Origin: CAILHX01 sp046155285
GTDB lineage: Bacteria; Pseudomonadota; Gammaproteobacteria; Burkholderiales; Methylophilaceae
Direction of reading: 5' to 3'
DNA: 64,000 bases
NCBI GenBank assembly: GCA_046155285.1
Contig: JBJXEA010000003.1
Span: 44,957 to 108,956, forward strand
Shown piece by piece: positions 9,724-17,321 of the stretch. Each line of letters opens with the position of its first letter. Position 1 is the stretch's first letter. The translations under genes were made by a program, and so were the position numbers. The notes below the pieces were generated by a model. That model made no database searches and was not told the DNA's origin. It worked only from the letters and a program-made list of their open reading frames with translations.

Positions 9724-11619
9724 ATGCCTTTAATCACCCTAGACAACGCCCATCTCGCCTACGGCCTCACACCTTTACTCGACTACGTCGCTTTCCAACT
9801 CGATGCCGGAGAGCGTGTCGGCTTGATTGGCCGCAACGGTACGGGGAAATCCAGCCTGCTCAAGGTCATCGCCGGAGAGAATAAGCTGGATGACGGCACG
9901 GTATGGCGTGCGCCCAATGCGCGGATTGCTTATGTGCCGCAAGAGCCGCCGCTCGACCCTGAACATACCGTGTTTGAGGCCGTCGCTGCTGGGCTAGGCA
10001 AGGTGCATCAGTTGTTGGTGGATTATCACGCGGTGACGGTGGCGCTGTCTCACGCCGATGCCGACACCGACGCGCTACTAGAAAAGATGCAGCATTTGCA
10101 GCACGACCTCGACACCGAAAATGGCTGGCAGGTGCAAAGCCGCATCGAAACCGTCATCACCCAGCTTAAGCTGCCCGCCGATGCGCCGGTTTCCAGTTTA
10201 TCCGGCGGTTGGCGCAAACGGGTGTCACTGGCGCAAGCGCTGGTGGCCGAGCCTGACGTGTTGTTGCTGGATGAGCCGACCAACCACTTGGATATGGAAG
10301 CTATCGTTTGGCTAGAGGATTTGCTGCTGAGTTTTAAGGGTTCGGTGCTGTTCATCACCCATGACCGCAGTTTTCTGGATAGACTGGCCACGCGCATCAC
10401 CGAGCTTGATCGCGGCTTGTTGACAGATTTTCCCGGCACATTTGCCGAATATCAAGTTAAAAAAGTGGAATTGCTAGCCGTAGAAGCCGACCAAGCCGCC
10501 AAGTTCGACAAATTTTTGGCGCAAGAAGAAGTGTGGATACGCCAAGGCGTCAAAGCGCGTCGCGTCCGCAACGAAGGCCGCGTGCGGCGTCTTGAAGCAT
10601 TGCGCCGCGAACGTGCCGCTCGCCGTGAAAGATTAGGCCAAGTGTCGCTGGCGATTGATGCTGGAGAGCGCTCAGGCAAACTGGTGGCGGAGCTGACGCA
10701 TGTCAACAAATCCTTTGGCAGCAACGTCATCATCGGCGATTTCACCACCCGCATTTTGCGCGGCGACCGTATTGGGCTGTTGGGGCCGAACGGCGTGGGC
10801 AAATCCACCTTGCTCAAACTGATTTTGGGCGAACTCAAACCCGATAGCGGCACGGTGGAACGCGGCACTAAGATGTCCGTGGCCTATTTCGACCAGATGC
10901 GCGAACAACTGGACGAAGAAGCGACCCTGAGCGACACCATCAGCAAAGGCGCGGATTTCATCCAGATTGGCGACGAACGCAAGCACGTCATCAGCTATCT
11001 GGAAGACTTTTTGTTCCCGCCGCAACGCGCTCGTGCGCCGGTCAAATCATTATCAGGCGGCGAACGCAATCGTCTGCTGCTGGCGCGTTTATTCAGCCAG
11101 CCTGCCAATGTGCTGGTGCTGGACGAGCCTACCAACGACCTCGACATTGAAACGCTGGAATTGCTGGAAGCGCTGTTGCAAGAGTTCAACGGCACCCTGT
11201 TTTTGGTCAGCCACGACCGTACTTTCTTGGAAAACGTGGTGACCCAAGTGATTGCGTTTGAAGGCGACGGAAAACTGACCGAATTTGGCGGCGGTTTTGA
11301 CGATTGGCAGCGTTTTCAAATTGCACGGGCAGCCGAGGCCAAGCTACAACCCAGCAGCAAAGCGCCCGCTGCAAAACCTGCCGCCGCACAAAAGCCACGC
11401 TTGAGCTTTAAGGAAACCAAAGAGCTGGAATCTCTTCCTGCACAAATCGAAACGCTGGAGGCTGAGCAAGCGCAGATCAACGCCACACTTGCTGACAGCA
11501 CTGTGTACCGCAACGACCCAACCACCGCTAAAAACGCGCAGCTTAGACTGGCCGACTTAGCCGCAGAAATTGAGCGTATGTTGGCGCGCTGGGAAGAATT
11601 GGAAAGCAAGCAGGCTTGA
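9724..11619 (+). CDS. uup: ABC-F ATPase Uup
   Basis: A 631-residue cytosolic ABC-F protein with two ATPase domains and no membrane segments. Walker A motifs are GRNGTGKS (36-43) and GPNGVGKS in the second half; the signature sequences are LSGGWRKR and LSGGERNR; both Walker B motifs end in Leu-Asp-Glu-Pro-Thr-Asn. The linker between the domains is rich in Arg and Glu (RRVRNEGRVRRLEALRRERAARRE), the ribosome-facing element of this family. The C-terminal 80 residues form a coiled coil like the DNA-binding tail of Uup. Loss of Uup in E. coli raises precise transposon excision and affects ribosome function. The ATG start places the first strand as in the family. Confidence 0.95.
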   Translation: MPLITLDNAHLAYGLTPLLDYVAFQLDAGERVGLIGRNGTGKSSLLKVIAGENKLDDGTVWRAPNARIAYVPQEPPLDPEHTVFEAVAAGLGKVHQLLVDYHAVTVALSHADADTDALLEKMQHLQHDLDTENGWQVQSRIETVITQLKLPADAPVSSLSGGWRKRVSLAQALVAEPDVLLLDEPTNHLDMEAIVWLEDLLLSFKGSVLFITHDRSFLDRLATRITELDRGLLTDFPGTFAEYQVKKVELLAVEADQAAKFDKFLAQEEVWIRQGVKARRVRNEGRVRRLEALRRERAARRERLGQVSLAIDAGERSGKLVAELTHVNKSFGSNVIIGDFTTRILRGDRIGLLGPNGVGKSTLLKLILGELKPDSGTVERGTKMSVAYFDQMREQLDEEATLSDTISKGADFIQIGDERKHVISYLEDFLFPPQRARAPVKSLSGGERNRLLLARLFSQPANVLVLDEPTNDLDIETLELLEALLQEFNGTLFLVSHDRTFLENVVTQVIAFEGDGKLTEFGGGFDDWQRFQIARAAEAKLQPSSKAPAAKPAAAQKPRLSFKETKELESLPAQIETLEAEQAQINATLADSTVYRNDPTTAKNAQLRLADLAAEIERMLARWEELESKQA

Positions 11620-11650
11620 TTAGCTGCTACGAAGCAAGCACAATTCGGTG

Positions 11651-12325
11651 ATGGAAAAAAGGAAACTCCTCGTCACCGGTTGCGGACGTAGCGGCACGAG
11701 ATACGCCGCCTTGGTATGGCAAAGCTGCGGGCTGGACATCCGCCACGAGCGCCCCATGCCGCCCGACGGCGTGATGGGCGCAGACGGCATGGCCTCTTGG
11801 TATATGGCGCTGGAAAACCCCAATCCGCCGCCGCCACACGGCCCCAGCCGCGCTGATTACCAATTCGACCACGTCATCCACCAAGTCCGCCACCCGCTAC
11901 TAGCCATTGCCAGCGCCGCGCAGTTCATCTTTCAAAATGATCCGAATCCGATGATTTATATCATGAAGAATGTGCCGGAAGTCCATTTGAAGGCACATGA
12001 AACCACGCTAGACCCAAATTCCCAGCGTTTTTTACTCGCCATGCGCTACTGGCTGCACTGGAATTTGCTGGCCGAACGTTCCGCAAATCGCACGATTCAA
12101 GTCGAGCAACTATTAGAAAAAATCCCCGAACTACTGGAATGGATGGGTGTAAAAAACACACACTGGAACACAAGCCAAATCCCAAAAGACACCAACCGCC
12201 GTAGCGACTATCTCAAAAATGAAACCATCTGGACGATTAGCTGGGAACAAATGGCCACGCTGGAACCCTTGCTCTGCCTTGCTATCAGCCAACTTTCCGA
12301 GCGTTACGGCTATAGTTCCACTTAA
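11651..12325 (+). CDS. Sulfotransferase-like protein
   Basis: A 224-residue protein 31 bp after uup. Near the N-terminus is Thr-Gly-Cys-Gly-Arg-Ser-Gly-Thr-Arg-Tyr (9-18), the 5'-phosphosulfate loop of PAPS-dependent sulfotransferases. HQVRHPLLAIAS follows, placing Arg80 and Ser88 where the family binds the 3'-phosphate. No signal peptide or membrane segment is seen. The acceptor is unknown and nothing nearby makes PAPS or an obvious acceptor. A GTG one codon earlier is an equally possible start. The fold call is fairly secure, the activity is inferred. Confidence 0.7.
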   Translation: MEKRKLLVTGCGRSGTRYAALVWQSCGLDIRHERPMPPDGVMGADGMASWYMALENPNPPPPHGPSRADYQFDHVIHQVRHPLLAIASAAQFIFQNDPNPMIYIMKNVPEVHLKAHETTLDPNSQRFLLAMRYWLHWNLLAERSANRTIQVEQLLEKIPELLEWMGVKNTHWNTSQIPKDTNRRSDYLKNETIWTISWEQMATLEPLLCLAISQLSERYGYSST

Positions 12326-12426
12326 AAATTAAACGCCCGCAATAAGTCACGAATTTTGACTTCCAAAAAACTCTGTTATTGCAGTAGAATGTGCTTTAGG
12401 CATTCACTTTGATGAGGAAAATCACC

Positions 12427-13359
12427 ATGGCAGAAAACAAAAAATACCGTTTAGTCACCCGTAGCGATTTCGACGGTCTCGTCTGCGCCGTGCTGCTAGA
12501 GCACCTGGACATGATTAACGATATATTGTTTGTGCATCCTAAAGACATGCAAGACGGTAAGATTAGTATCGGTCCTGACGACATCACCACCAACCTGCCT
12601 TATGTCGCAGGTGCACACTTGGTGATAGACCACCACTCTTCAGAAGCCGAGCGTAATCAAGCGGCCAGCAATTACATCATGCATCCTGATGCGCCCTCCG
12701 CCGCACGCGTGGTGTATGACCATTTTGGCGGCAGAAAAGCCTTTCCCGCCGAGTGGCACGACATGATGTCCGCAGTGGACAAAGCTGACGCCGCACAATT
12801 CAGCAAAGACGAAGTGCTCAACCCAAGCAACTGGGTGCTACTCAACTACTTGATGGATTCCCGCACCGGCCTGGGTCGCTTCCGCGATTTCCGCATCTCC
12901 AACTATGCACTGATGATGGATTTGATCAAGTATTGCAAAGACCACACCATCGAACAAATCATGCAAATGCCAGACGTAAAAGAGCGCGTGGATTTATACA
13001 ACGAACATCGCGCCAAGTTTGAAGACCAACTCAAGCGCTGCTCCACGGTGCATGGCAATTTGGTAGTGTTGGATTTGCGCAATGAAGACACCATCTACGC
13101 TGGCAACCGCTTCCTGATTTACGCGCTGTTCCCGCAAACCAACATCTCCATCCACGTATTGTGGGGCGTGCAAAAACAAAACACCGTATTTGCCACTGGC
13201 AAGTCCATCCTCAACCGCACCTCCAAAACCGACATCGGCGCACTGATGCTGAAACACGGCGGCGGCGGACATGAAAACGCGGGGACTTGCCAAATCGCCA
13301 ATGACAAGGTGAATGAAACGCTGAAAGAAATCAGCACCAAAATTCAGGCGGACGGTTGA
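12427..13359 (+). CDS. DHH/DHHA1 family phosphoesterase (exopolyphosphatase-like)
   Basis: A 310-residue DHH-superfamily hydrolase. Metal-binding motifs are Ser-Asp-Phe-Asp-Gly (13-17) and Ile-Asp-His-His (67-70); the DHHA1 signature Gly-Gly-Gly-Gly-His-Glu-Asn-Ala-Gly lies near the C-terminus. Relatives act on inorganic polyphosphate, nano-RNA or cyclic dinucleotides, and the motifs do not separate these. The ATG at 12427 is chosen over in-frame ATG and TTG codons at 12412 and 12409 because GAGGAAA lies about 7 bp upstream of it. The stop codon overlaps the TTG start of the next gene, so the two are translationally coupled. Confidence 0.88.
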   Translation: MAENKKYRLVTRSDFDGLVCAVLLEHLDMINDILFVHPKDMQDGKISIGPDDITTNLPYVAGAHLVIDHHSSEAERNQAASNYIMHPDAPSAARVVYDHFGGRKAFPAEWHDMMSAVDKADAAQFSKDEVLNPSNWVLLNYLMDSRTGLGRFRDFRISNYALMMDLIKYCKDHTIEQIMQMPDVKERVDLYNEHRAKFEDQLKRCSTVHGNLVVLDLRNEDTIYAGNRFLIYALFPQTNISIHVLWGVQKQNTVFATGKSILNRTSKTDIGALMLKHGGGGHENAGTCQIANDKVNETLKEISTKIQADG

Positions 13360-13709
13360 TAAAGCTTTACGGTATTCCTAACTGCAACACGGTCAAAAAA
13401 GCACGCCTCTGGCTACAAACCAGAGGCGTTGTTTTTGTGTTTCACGATTTCAAAAAAGACGGCGTGAGCGCAGAACTGCTAGCTGATTGGCTTAAACAAA
13501 ACTCTTGGGAGAGGCTGGTGAACCGCGCCGGAATGACTTGGCGTGGCCTGCCTGATGCGACCAAAGTCAGCATCAGCAACAATGCCGCTGCCACGGCGCT
13601 GATGTTGGAAAAGCCTTCGGTCATCAAGCGCCCAGTATTGGTACAAGACGGCAAAATTATCCATCTCGGCTTTGACGAAGCCATTTACGAGACACACTTC
13701 CCGACATGA
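13356..13709 (+). CDS. ArsC/Spx-family protein (YffB-like)
   Basis: A 117-residue thioredoxin-fold protein of the arsenate reductase/Spx family. The N-terminus Tyr-Gly-Ile-Pro-Asn-Cys-Asn-Thr-Val-Lys-Lys-Ala carries the single conserved cysteine, and the Arg-Pro context (KRPVLV) of the family is present. YffB-type members often sit next to dapE, as here. Their true substrate is unsettled, so arsenate reduction should not be assumed. The start is TTG at 13356, overlapping the preceding TGA by one base. The end overlaps the dapE ATG as ATGA. Confidence 0.88.
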   Translation: MIKLYGIPNCNTVKKARLWLQTRGVVFVFHDFKKDGVSAELLADWLKQNSWERLVNRAGMTWRGLPDATKVSISNNAAATALMLEKPSVIKRPVLVQDGKIIHLGFDEAIYETHFPT

Positions 13710-14824
13710 GCAAAACGCTAGAACTCTCCAAACAACTCATCGCCCGCCGCTCGCTCACGCCTGACGACGCAGGCTGTCAGGAAATCCTCATTGAACGGCT
13801 GGAAAAGCTCGGCTTCAACATCGAGAAAATGCGCTTTGGCAACGTAGACAACTTCTGGGCGCGACGTGGCTCGACCAGTCCCTTGGTCGTATTTGCAGGT
13901 CATACCGATGTCGTCCCTACCGGCCCTGAATCACAATGGTTCAGCCCGCCGTTTGAACCCACCATCCGCGATGGCATGCTTTATGGGCGCGGCGCGGCGG
14001 ATATGAAAACCTCCATCGCCGCGTTTATTGTGGCGCTGGAAGAACTCCACGCCGACCATCCTGGCTCTATCGGTCTGCTGATAACCTCGGATGAGGAAGG
14101 TGTGGCGGTGGACGGCACGGTGAAAGTGGTAGAAGCGCTGCAAGCCAGAAACGAACTGATTGACTACTGCATCGTCGGCGAACCCACTTCGAATAAAGTC
14201 GTCGGCGACATGATTAAAAATGGCCGTCGCGGCTCGCTCTCTGGCAATCTCAAAGTCAAAGGCATCCAAGGCCACATTGCCTATCCGCACTTGGTCAAAA
14301 ACCCCATCCACATGGCAGCGCCCGCCATTACTGAATTGGCCGCCACGGTGTGGGATACCGGCAATGAATACTTTCCGCCAACTTCTTGGCAAATTTCCAA
14401 CATGAACGGAGGAACCGGCGCCACCAACGTCGTACCGGGCGAAGTGGACATTTTGTTCAACTTCAGATTCTCCACCGCCAGCACACCAGAAGGCTTGAAA
14501 GAGCGTGTACACGCTATTCTGGACAAACACGGCGTGGAATATGACCTGGAATGGGAGTACTCCGGCAAACCCTACATCACGCCCAAAGGCGCACTGTCAG
14601 CCGCCATTTCAGAAGCTATCCAGCAATGCTACGGTGTAACACCCGAGCTCTCTACCACCGGCGGCACCTCTGACGGACGCTTCATCGCCGACATCTGCCC
14701 GCAAGTCATCGAGTTCGGCCCGCTCAACGCCACCATCCACAAGCTGAATGAATGCGTGGGCGTAGCGGACATAGACCCGCTGAAAGACACCTACAAACTC
14801 ACGCTGCAAAAACTGTTAGTTTAA
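13706..14824 (+). CDS. dapE: Succinyl-diaminopimelate desuccinylase
   Basis: A 372-residue zinc peptidase-fold enzyme of the succinylase branch of lysine and meso-diaminopimelate synthesis. It hydrolyses N-succinyl-LL-2,6-diaminopimelate. Visible ligands and catalytic residues are His66 and Asp68 (AGHTDVVP), Asp99 (GRGAADMK) and the Glu130-Glu131 pair. The conserved GGTSDGRF and a late NATIHKLNE segment complete the active site. The ATG overlaps the upstream stop as ATGA. The last two bases of its TAA are also part of the left end of the inverted-repeat cassette described next. Confidence 0.97.
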   Translation: MSKTLELSKQLIARRSLTPDDAGCQEILIERLEKLGFNIEKMRFGNVDNFWARRGSTSPLVVFAGHTDVVPTGPESQWFSPPFEPTIRDGMLYGRGAADMKTSIAAFIVALEELHADHPGSIGLLITSDEEGVAVDGTVKVVEALQARNELIDYCIVGEPTSNKVVGDMIKNGRRGSLSGNLKVKGIQGHIAYPHLVKNPIHMAAPAITELAATVWDTGNEYFPPTSWQISNMNGGTGATNVVPGEVDILFNFRFSTASTPEGLKERVHAILDKHGVEYDLEWEYSGKPYITPKGALSAAISEAIQQCYGVTPELSTTGGTSDGRFIADICPQVIEFGPLNATIHKLNECVGVADIDPLKDTYKLTLQKLLV

Positions 14825-15261
14825 CCACAGATGAACACGGATAAACACAGATAGAACAGATGGATATTAACCAAGTCACGGAGCAAATCATCGGCTGTGC
14901 TTATGTCGTTAGCAATACGCTTGGTTCCGGATTTCTGGAAAAAGTCTACGAAAATTCCATGGCTATCGAGTTACGCAAGGCAGGCTTGTTGATTACCCAG
15001 CAAGCTCCCATTCAGGTAGAGTACAACGGTATTGTTGTAGGTGACTTTTTCGCTGATTTGGTTATTAATGACTGCGTATTAGTGGAGCTTAAGGCTGTAA
15101 AAGCGCTTGACTCAAATCACGCTGCACAATGCATGAATTACCTCAAGGCAACTGGTTATAAAATTTGCCTGCTCATCAACTTCGGAACTCCAAAAATTGA
15201 ACTCAAGCGCGTTATTCTCTAACCAGAACATCTGTGTTCATCTGTGTTCATCTGTGGTTAA
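14821..15261. mobile_element. GxxExxY cassette bounded by 32-bp inverted repeats
   Basis: The left end (14821-14852) starts TTAACCACAGATGAACAC. The right end (15230-15261) is its inverted copy, with 2 mismatches in 32 bp. Each end is itself made of an ATGAACACAG-type unit repeated in tandem. Between them is one complete gene, 14860-15222. The cassette lies between dapE and prmB, which I expect to be adjacent in relatives. Its left end begins at the dapE stop codon and its right end stops 3 bp before the prmB ATG. No transposase is present and I could not identify a target-site duplication. Confidence 0.65.
14860..15222 (+). CDS. GxxExxY protein, PD-(D/E)XK nuclease fold
   Basis: A 120-residue protein of the GxxExxY family. 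The name motif is Gly24-Phe-Leu-Glu27-Lys-Val-Tyr30. The family is classed in the PD-(D/E)XK nuclease superfamily, and the expected active-site residues are visible as Asp66, Glu76 and Lys78 (Phe-Phe-Ala-Asp, then Val-Glu-Leu-Lys). Its biological role is unknown to me. It is the only gene inside a pair of long inverted repeats. That suggests a mobile or selfish element in which this protein could be the acting nuclease, but this is inference. Only a weak ribosome-binding site precedes the ATG. Confidence 0.85.
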   Translation: MDINQVTEQIIGCAYVVSNTLGSGFLEKVYENSMAIELRKAGLLITQQAPIQVEYNGIVVGDFFADLVINDCVLVELKAVKALDSNHAAQCMNYLKATGYKICLLINFGTPKIELKRVIL

Positions 15262-15264
15262 AAA

Positions 15265-16155
15265 ATGACTTTCTCCTACACCGAACTGTTCACCATCCGC
15301 GACTGGTTGCGCTATACCGTCAGCCGCTTTGAAGAAGCCGAGCTGTTTTACGGTCACGGTACGCAGAATTCGTATGACGAAGCAGCTTGGTTGATATTAG
15401 CAGCGCTGCATTTACCGATGGATTCGCTGGCAACCTTTCTCGATGCAGTCATCACCGAATCCGAGCGCAAGCATTTAGCGCACTTGATTGAGCGCCGCGT
15501 TACCGAGCGGGTGCCGACGGCTTATTTGGTGCGCCAAGCATGGTTGGGAGAGTACAAGTTTTATGTAGATGAGCGCGTCATCGTGCCACGCTCCTTTATC
15601 GCCGAGTTGCTGCGCGAAAATTTGTCGCCATGGATAGAAAACCCGGAAGAGATAGTCAGCGCCGCCGACATCTGCACCGGTAGCGGCTGTCTCGCCATTC
15701 TGCTGGCACATGCGTTTCCCAATGCTCAGGTGGATGCGGTGGATATTTCCGACGATGCTTTGAGCGTGGCGCAGCGCAACATTGCTGACTACGGCTTGAA
15801 CGACCACATCACCACCATCAAATCGGACATGCTCACCGCGCTGACCGGCAAACAATACGATATCATCGTGTGTAATCCACCTTACGTCAACGCGCCTACG
15901 ATGGATGAGTTGCCGCAAGAATACCGCCACGAGCCACAACTGGCGCTGGCATCGGGCGAAGATGGGTTGGAGCATGTGCGAGTTTTGTTAAATAAGACTG
16001 CCGAACATCTACATCCTAACGGCTTGCTGATTGTCGAAGTCGGCCACAACCGTGACGAACTAGAAGCACAATTCCCCAAGCTGCCATTTACTTGGCTAGA
16101 AGTCGCTGCGGGTGATGAGTTTGTATTTTTATTGAAGCGTGAGCAACTAATATAA
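15265..16155 (+). CDS. prmB: 50S ribosomal protein L3 N5-glutamine methyltransferase
   Basis: A 296-residue SAM-dependent methyltransferase that modifies a glutamine of ribosomal protein L3. The SAM motif is ADICTGSGCLAILLA (about 134-148) and the catalytic Asn-Pro-Pro-Tyr is at 204-207. The N-terminal helical domain is typical of PrmB and distinguishes it from PrmC. The ATG is 3 bp after the right repeat of the GxxExxY cassette, and no Shine-Dalgarno sequence is left in front of it. The insertion therefore appears to have replaced the native translation start region. Confidence 0.93.
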   Translation: MTFSYTELFTIRDWLRYTVSRFEEAELFYGHGTQNSYDEAAWLILAALHLPMDSLATFLDAVITESERKHLAHLIERRVTERVPTAYLVRQAWLGEYKFYVDERVIVPRSFIAELLRENLSPWIENPEEIVSAADICTGSGCLAILLAHAFPNAQVDAVDISDDALSVAQRNIADYGLNDHITTIKSDMLTALTGKQYDIIVCNPPYVNAPTMDELPQEYRHEPQLALASGEDGLEHVRVLLNKTAEHLHPNGLLIVEVGHNRDELEAQFPKLPFTWLEVAAGDEFVFLLKREQLI

Positions 16156-16178
16156 AGCGACCAAAAGCGAGAACAACA

Positions 16179-17075
16179 ATGTCCAACTTGACTGAAAAAG
16201 AAGCCGAAGATAACTTCTTAGGGCAATTTATTCCGGTTCACTACCATCACAACATGCTGATGGATCAGAATCGGATGACCAACTTCAAAGCCGCCATTGA
16301 ATATGTAGTCAAACCCGGACACAAGGTGATGGAGCTAGGCGGTGGCACGGCCGTGCTGTCTTGGTTTGCTGCCGCTGCGGGAGCTGAAAAAGTATGGTGT
16401 GTGGAATACAACCCAGACATGGTCAAAGAAGCGCGGCGTTTTTTAGCGCTCAACCAACATGGGCACAAAGTGGAGGTGATACACGCCAATGCCTTTGAAT
16501 ACTTGCCACCAGAGCCAGTAGACGCGGTCATCTGCGAGATGATCCACGTCGCCATGCTCAGAGAAAAACAAATAGAAATGATGGAATCATTCAAGCGCCG
16601 TTACCGTGAGCGTTTTGGTGCGGATATCGCCTTACCTATCCTAATCCCCACCGCGGTGGTCATGGCCGCACAACCACTGCATGAAAACTATAGCTTTGAG
16701 GGATACCAAGCACCCATCATCCAGTTTCAGCAAGTCCCCGGTGACTTTTCTGCGACCACTGAAATGGCACCTCATGAAGTTTATAGCGTTCTCGACTTTA
16801 TAGAGCCTACCAGTATGGATATTGCCTGGGAAGGCAATTTTGTAATGAATCAAGATGGCACAGTGAACGCCATTCGCATCATCACCAAAAACATTCTGGC
16901 CATCACAGAAAATTCCAGCACCATAGACTGGCTCAATCACTTTTTGGCGCTGCCCCTGACCAATCCGGTCAAGGTAAACAGTGGTGATACGCTGCGCGTC
17001 AGCTTCAAATACCGCGCGGGAGACACCTTTACGCCGCTGCTGAATTCCTTACGAGCGGAAGTGATCGGAAAGTAG
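16179..17075 (+). CDS. Bacterial PRMT-like SAM methyltransferase
   Basis: A 298-residue class I methyltransferase. Motif I is VMELGGGTAVLSWFAAAAGA (50-69), followed by Val-Glu-Tyr-Asn (75-78). Two features recall eukaryotic protein arginine methyltransferases: the N-terminal helix pattern His-x-x-Met-Leu-x-Asp-x-x-Arg (about 24-32), and a pair of glutamates, Glu120 and Glu129, spaced nine apart as in the PRMT double-E loop. A beta-sandwich-like C-terminal half follows. I do not see the Thr-His-Trp loop of true PRMTs. Substrate and product are unknown. It lies 23 bp after prmB, probably in one transcript. Confidence 0.72.
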   Translation: MSNLTEKEAEDNFLGQFIPVHYHHNMLMDQNRMTNFKAAIEYVVKPGHKVMELGGGTAVLSWFAAAAGAEKVWCVEYNPDMVKEARRFLALNQHGHKVEVIHANAFEYLPPEPVDAVICEMIHVAMLREKQIEMMESFKRRYRERFGADIALPILIPTAVVMAAQPLHENYSFEGYQAPIIQFQQVPGDFSATTEMAPHEVYSVLDFIEPTSMDIAWEGNFVMNQDGTVNAIRIITKNILAITENSSTIDWLNHFLALPLTNPVKVNSGDTLRVSFKYRAGDTFTPLLNSLRAEVIGK

Positions 17076-17245
17076 CAGCTAGCCTCAAACAGCTAAAACC
17101 CTCTACTGCCGCCGCGCAGCTTCTGCGGCGTAGCATCGTGACATGTTTAATCTCATCATTTTCACATGGCTCCCCAAGCTTGAACCATTTACTTGTAAGG
17201 TTAAGTTCAGCAAACCCGACCAACCCTTATCACTCAACTAAGCTA

Positions 17246-17273
17246 TTGACAGCATTGTATTAACGCGGACAAT
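17246..17273 (+). promoter_or_regulatory. Candidate sigma-70 promoter of glgP
   Basis: TTGACA at 17246-17251 is followed after 16 bp by GACAAT (4 of 6 matches to the -10 consensus). This would start transcription about 40 bp before the glgP ATG. The rest of the gap from 17076 holds a GC-rich imperfect hairpin near 17108-17130, possibly ending the upstream transcript, and nothing else I can name. Confidence 0.45.
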
Positions 17274-17321
17274 GGGCTGCAGGCGAGTGTTTAAGAATAA
17301 TCCATTCAAACGGGAGCTACC

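Noticed and set aside
13931..14530. A 199-codon open frame antisense to dapE
   Set aside because: The dapE frame has all metal ligands; the antisense frame has no recognisable features.
17076..17321. Possible small RNA or tRNA gene before glgP
   Set aside because: The GC-rich hairpin near 17108-17130 is imperfect and no cloverleaf, CCA end or matching promoter-terminator pair is seen.
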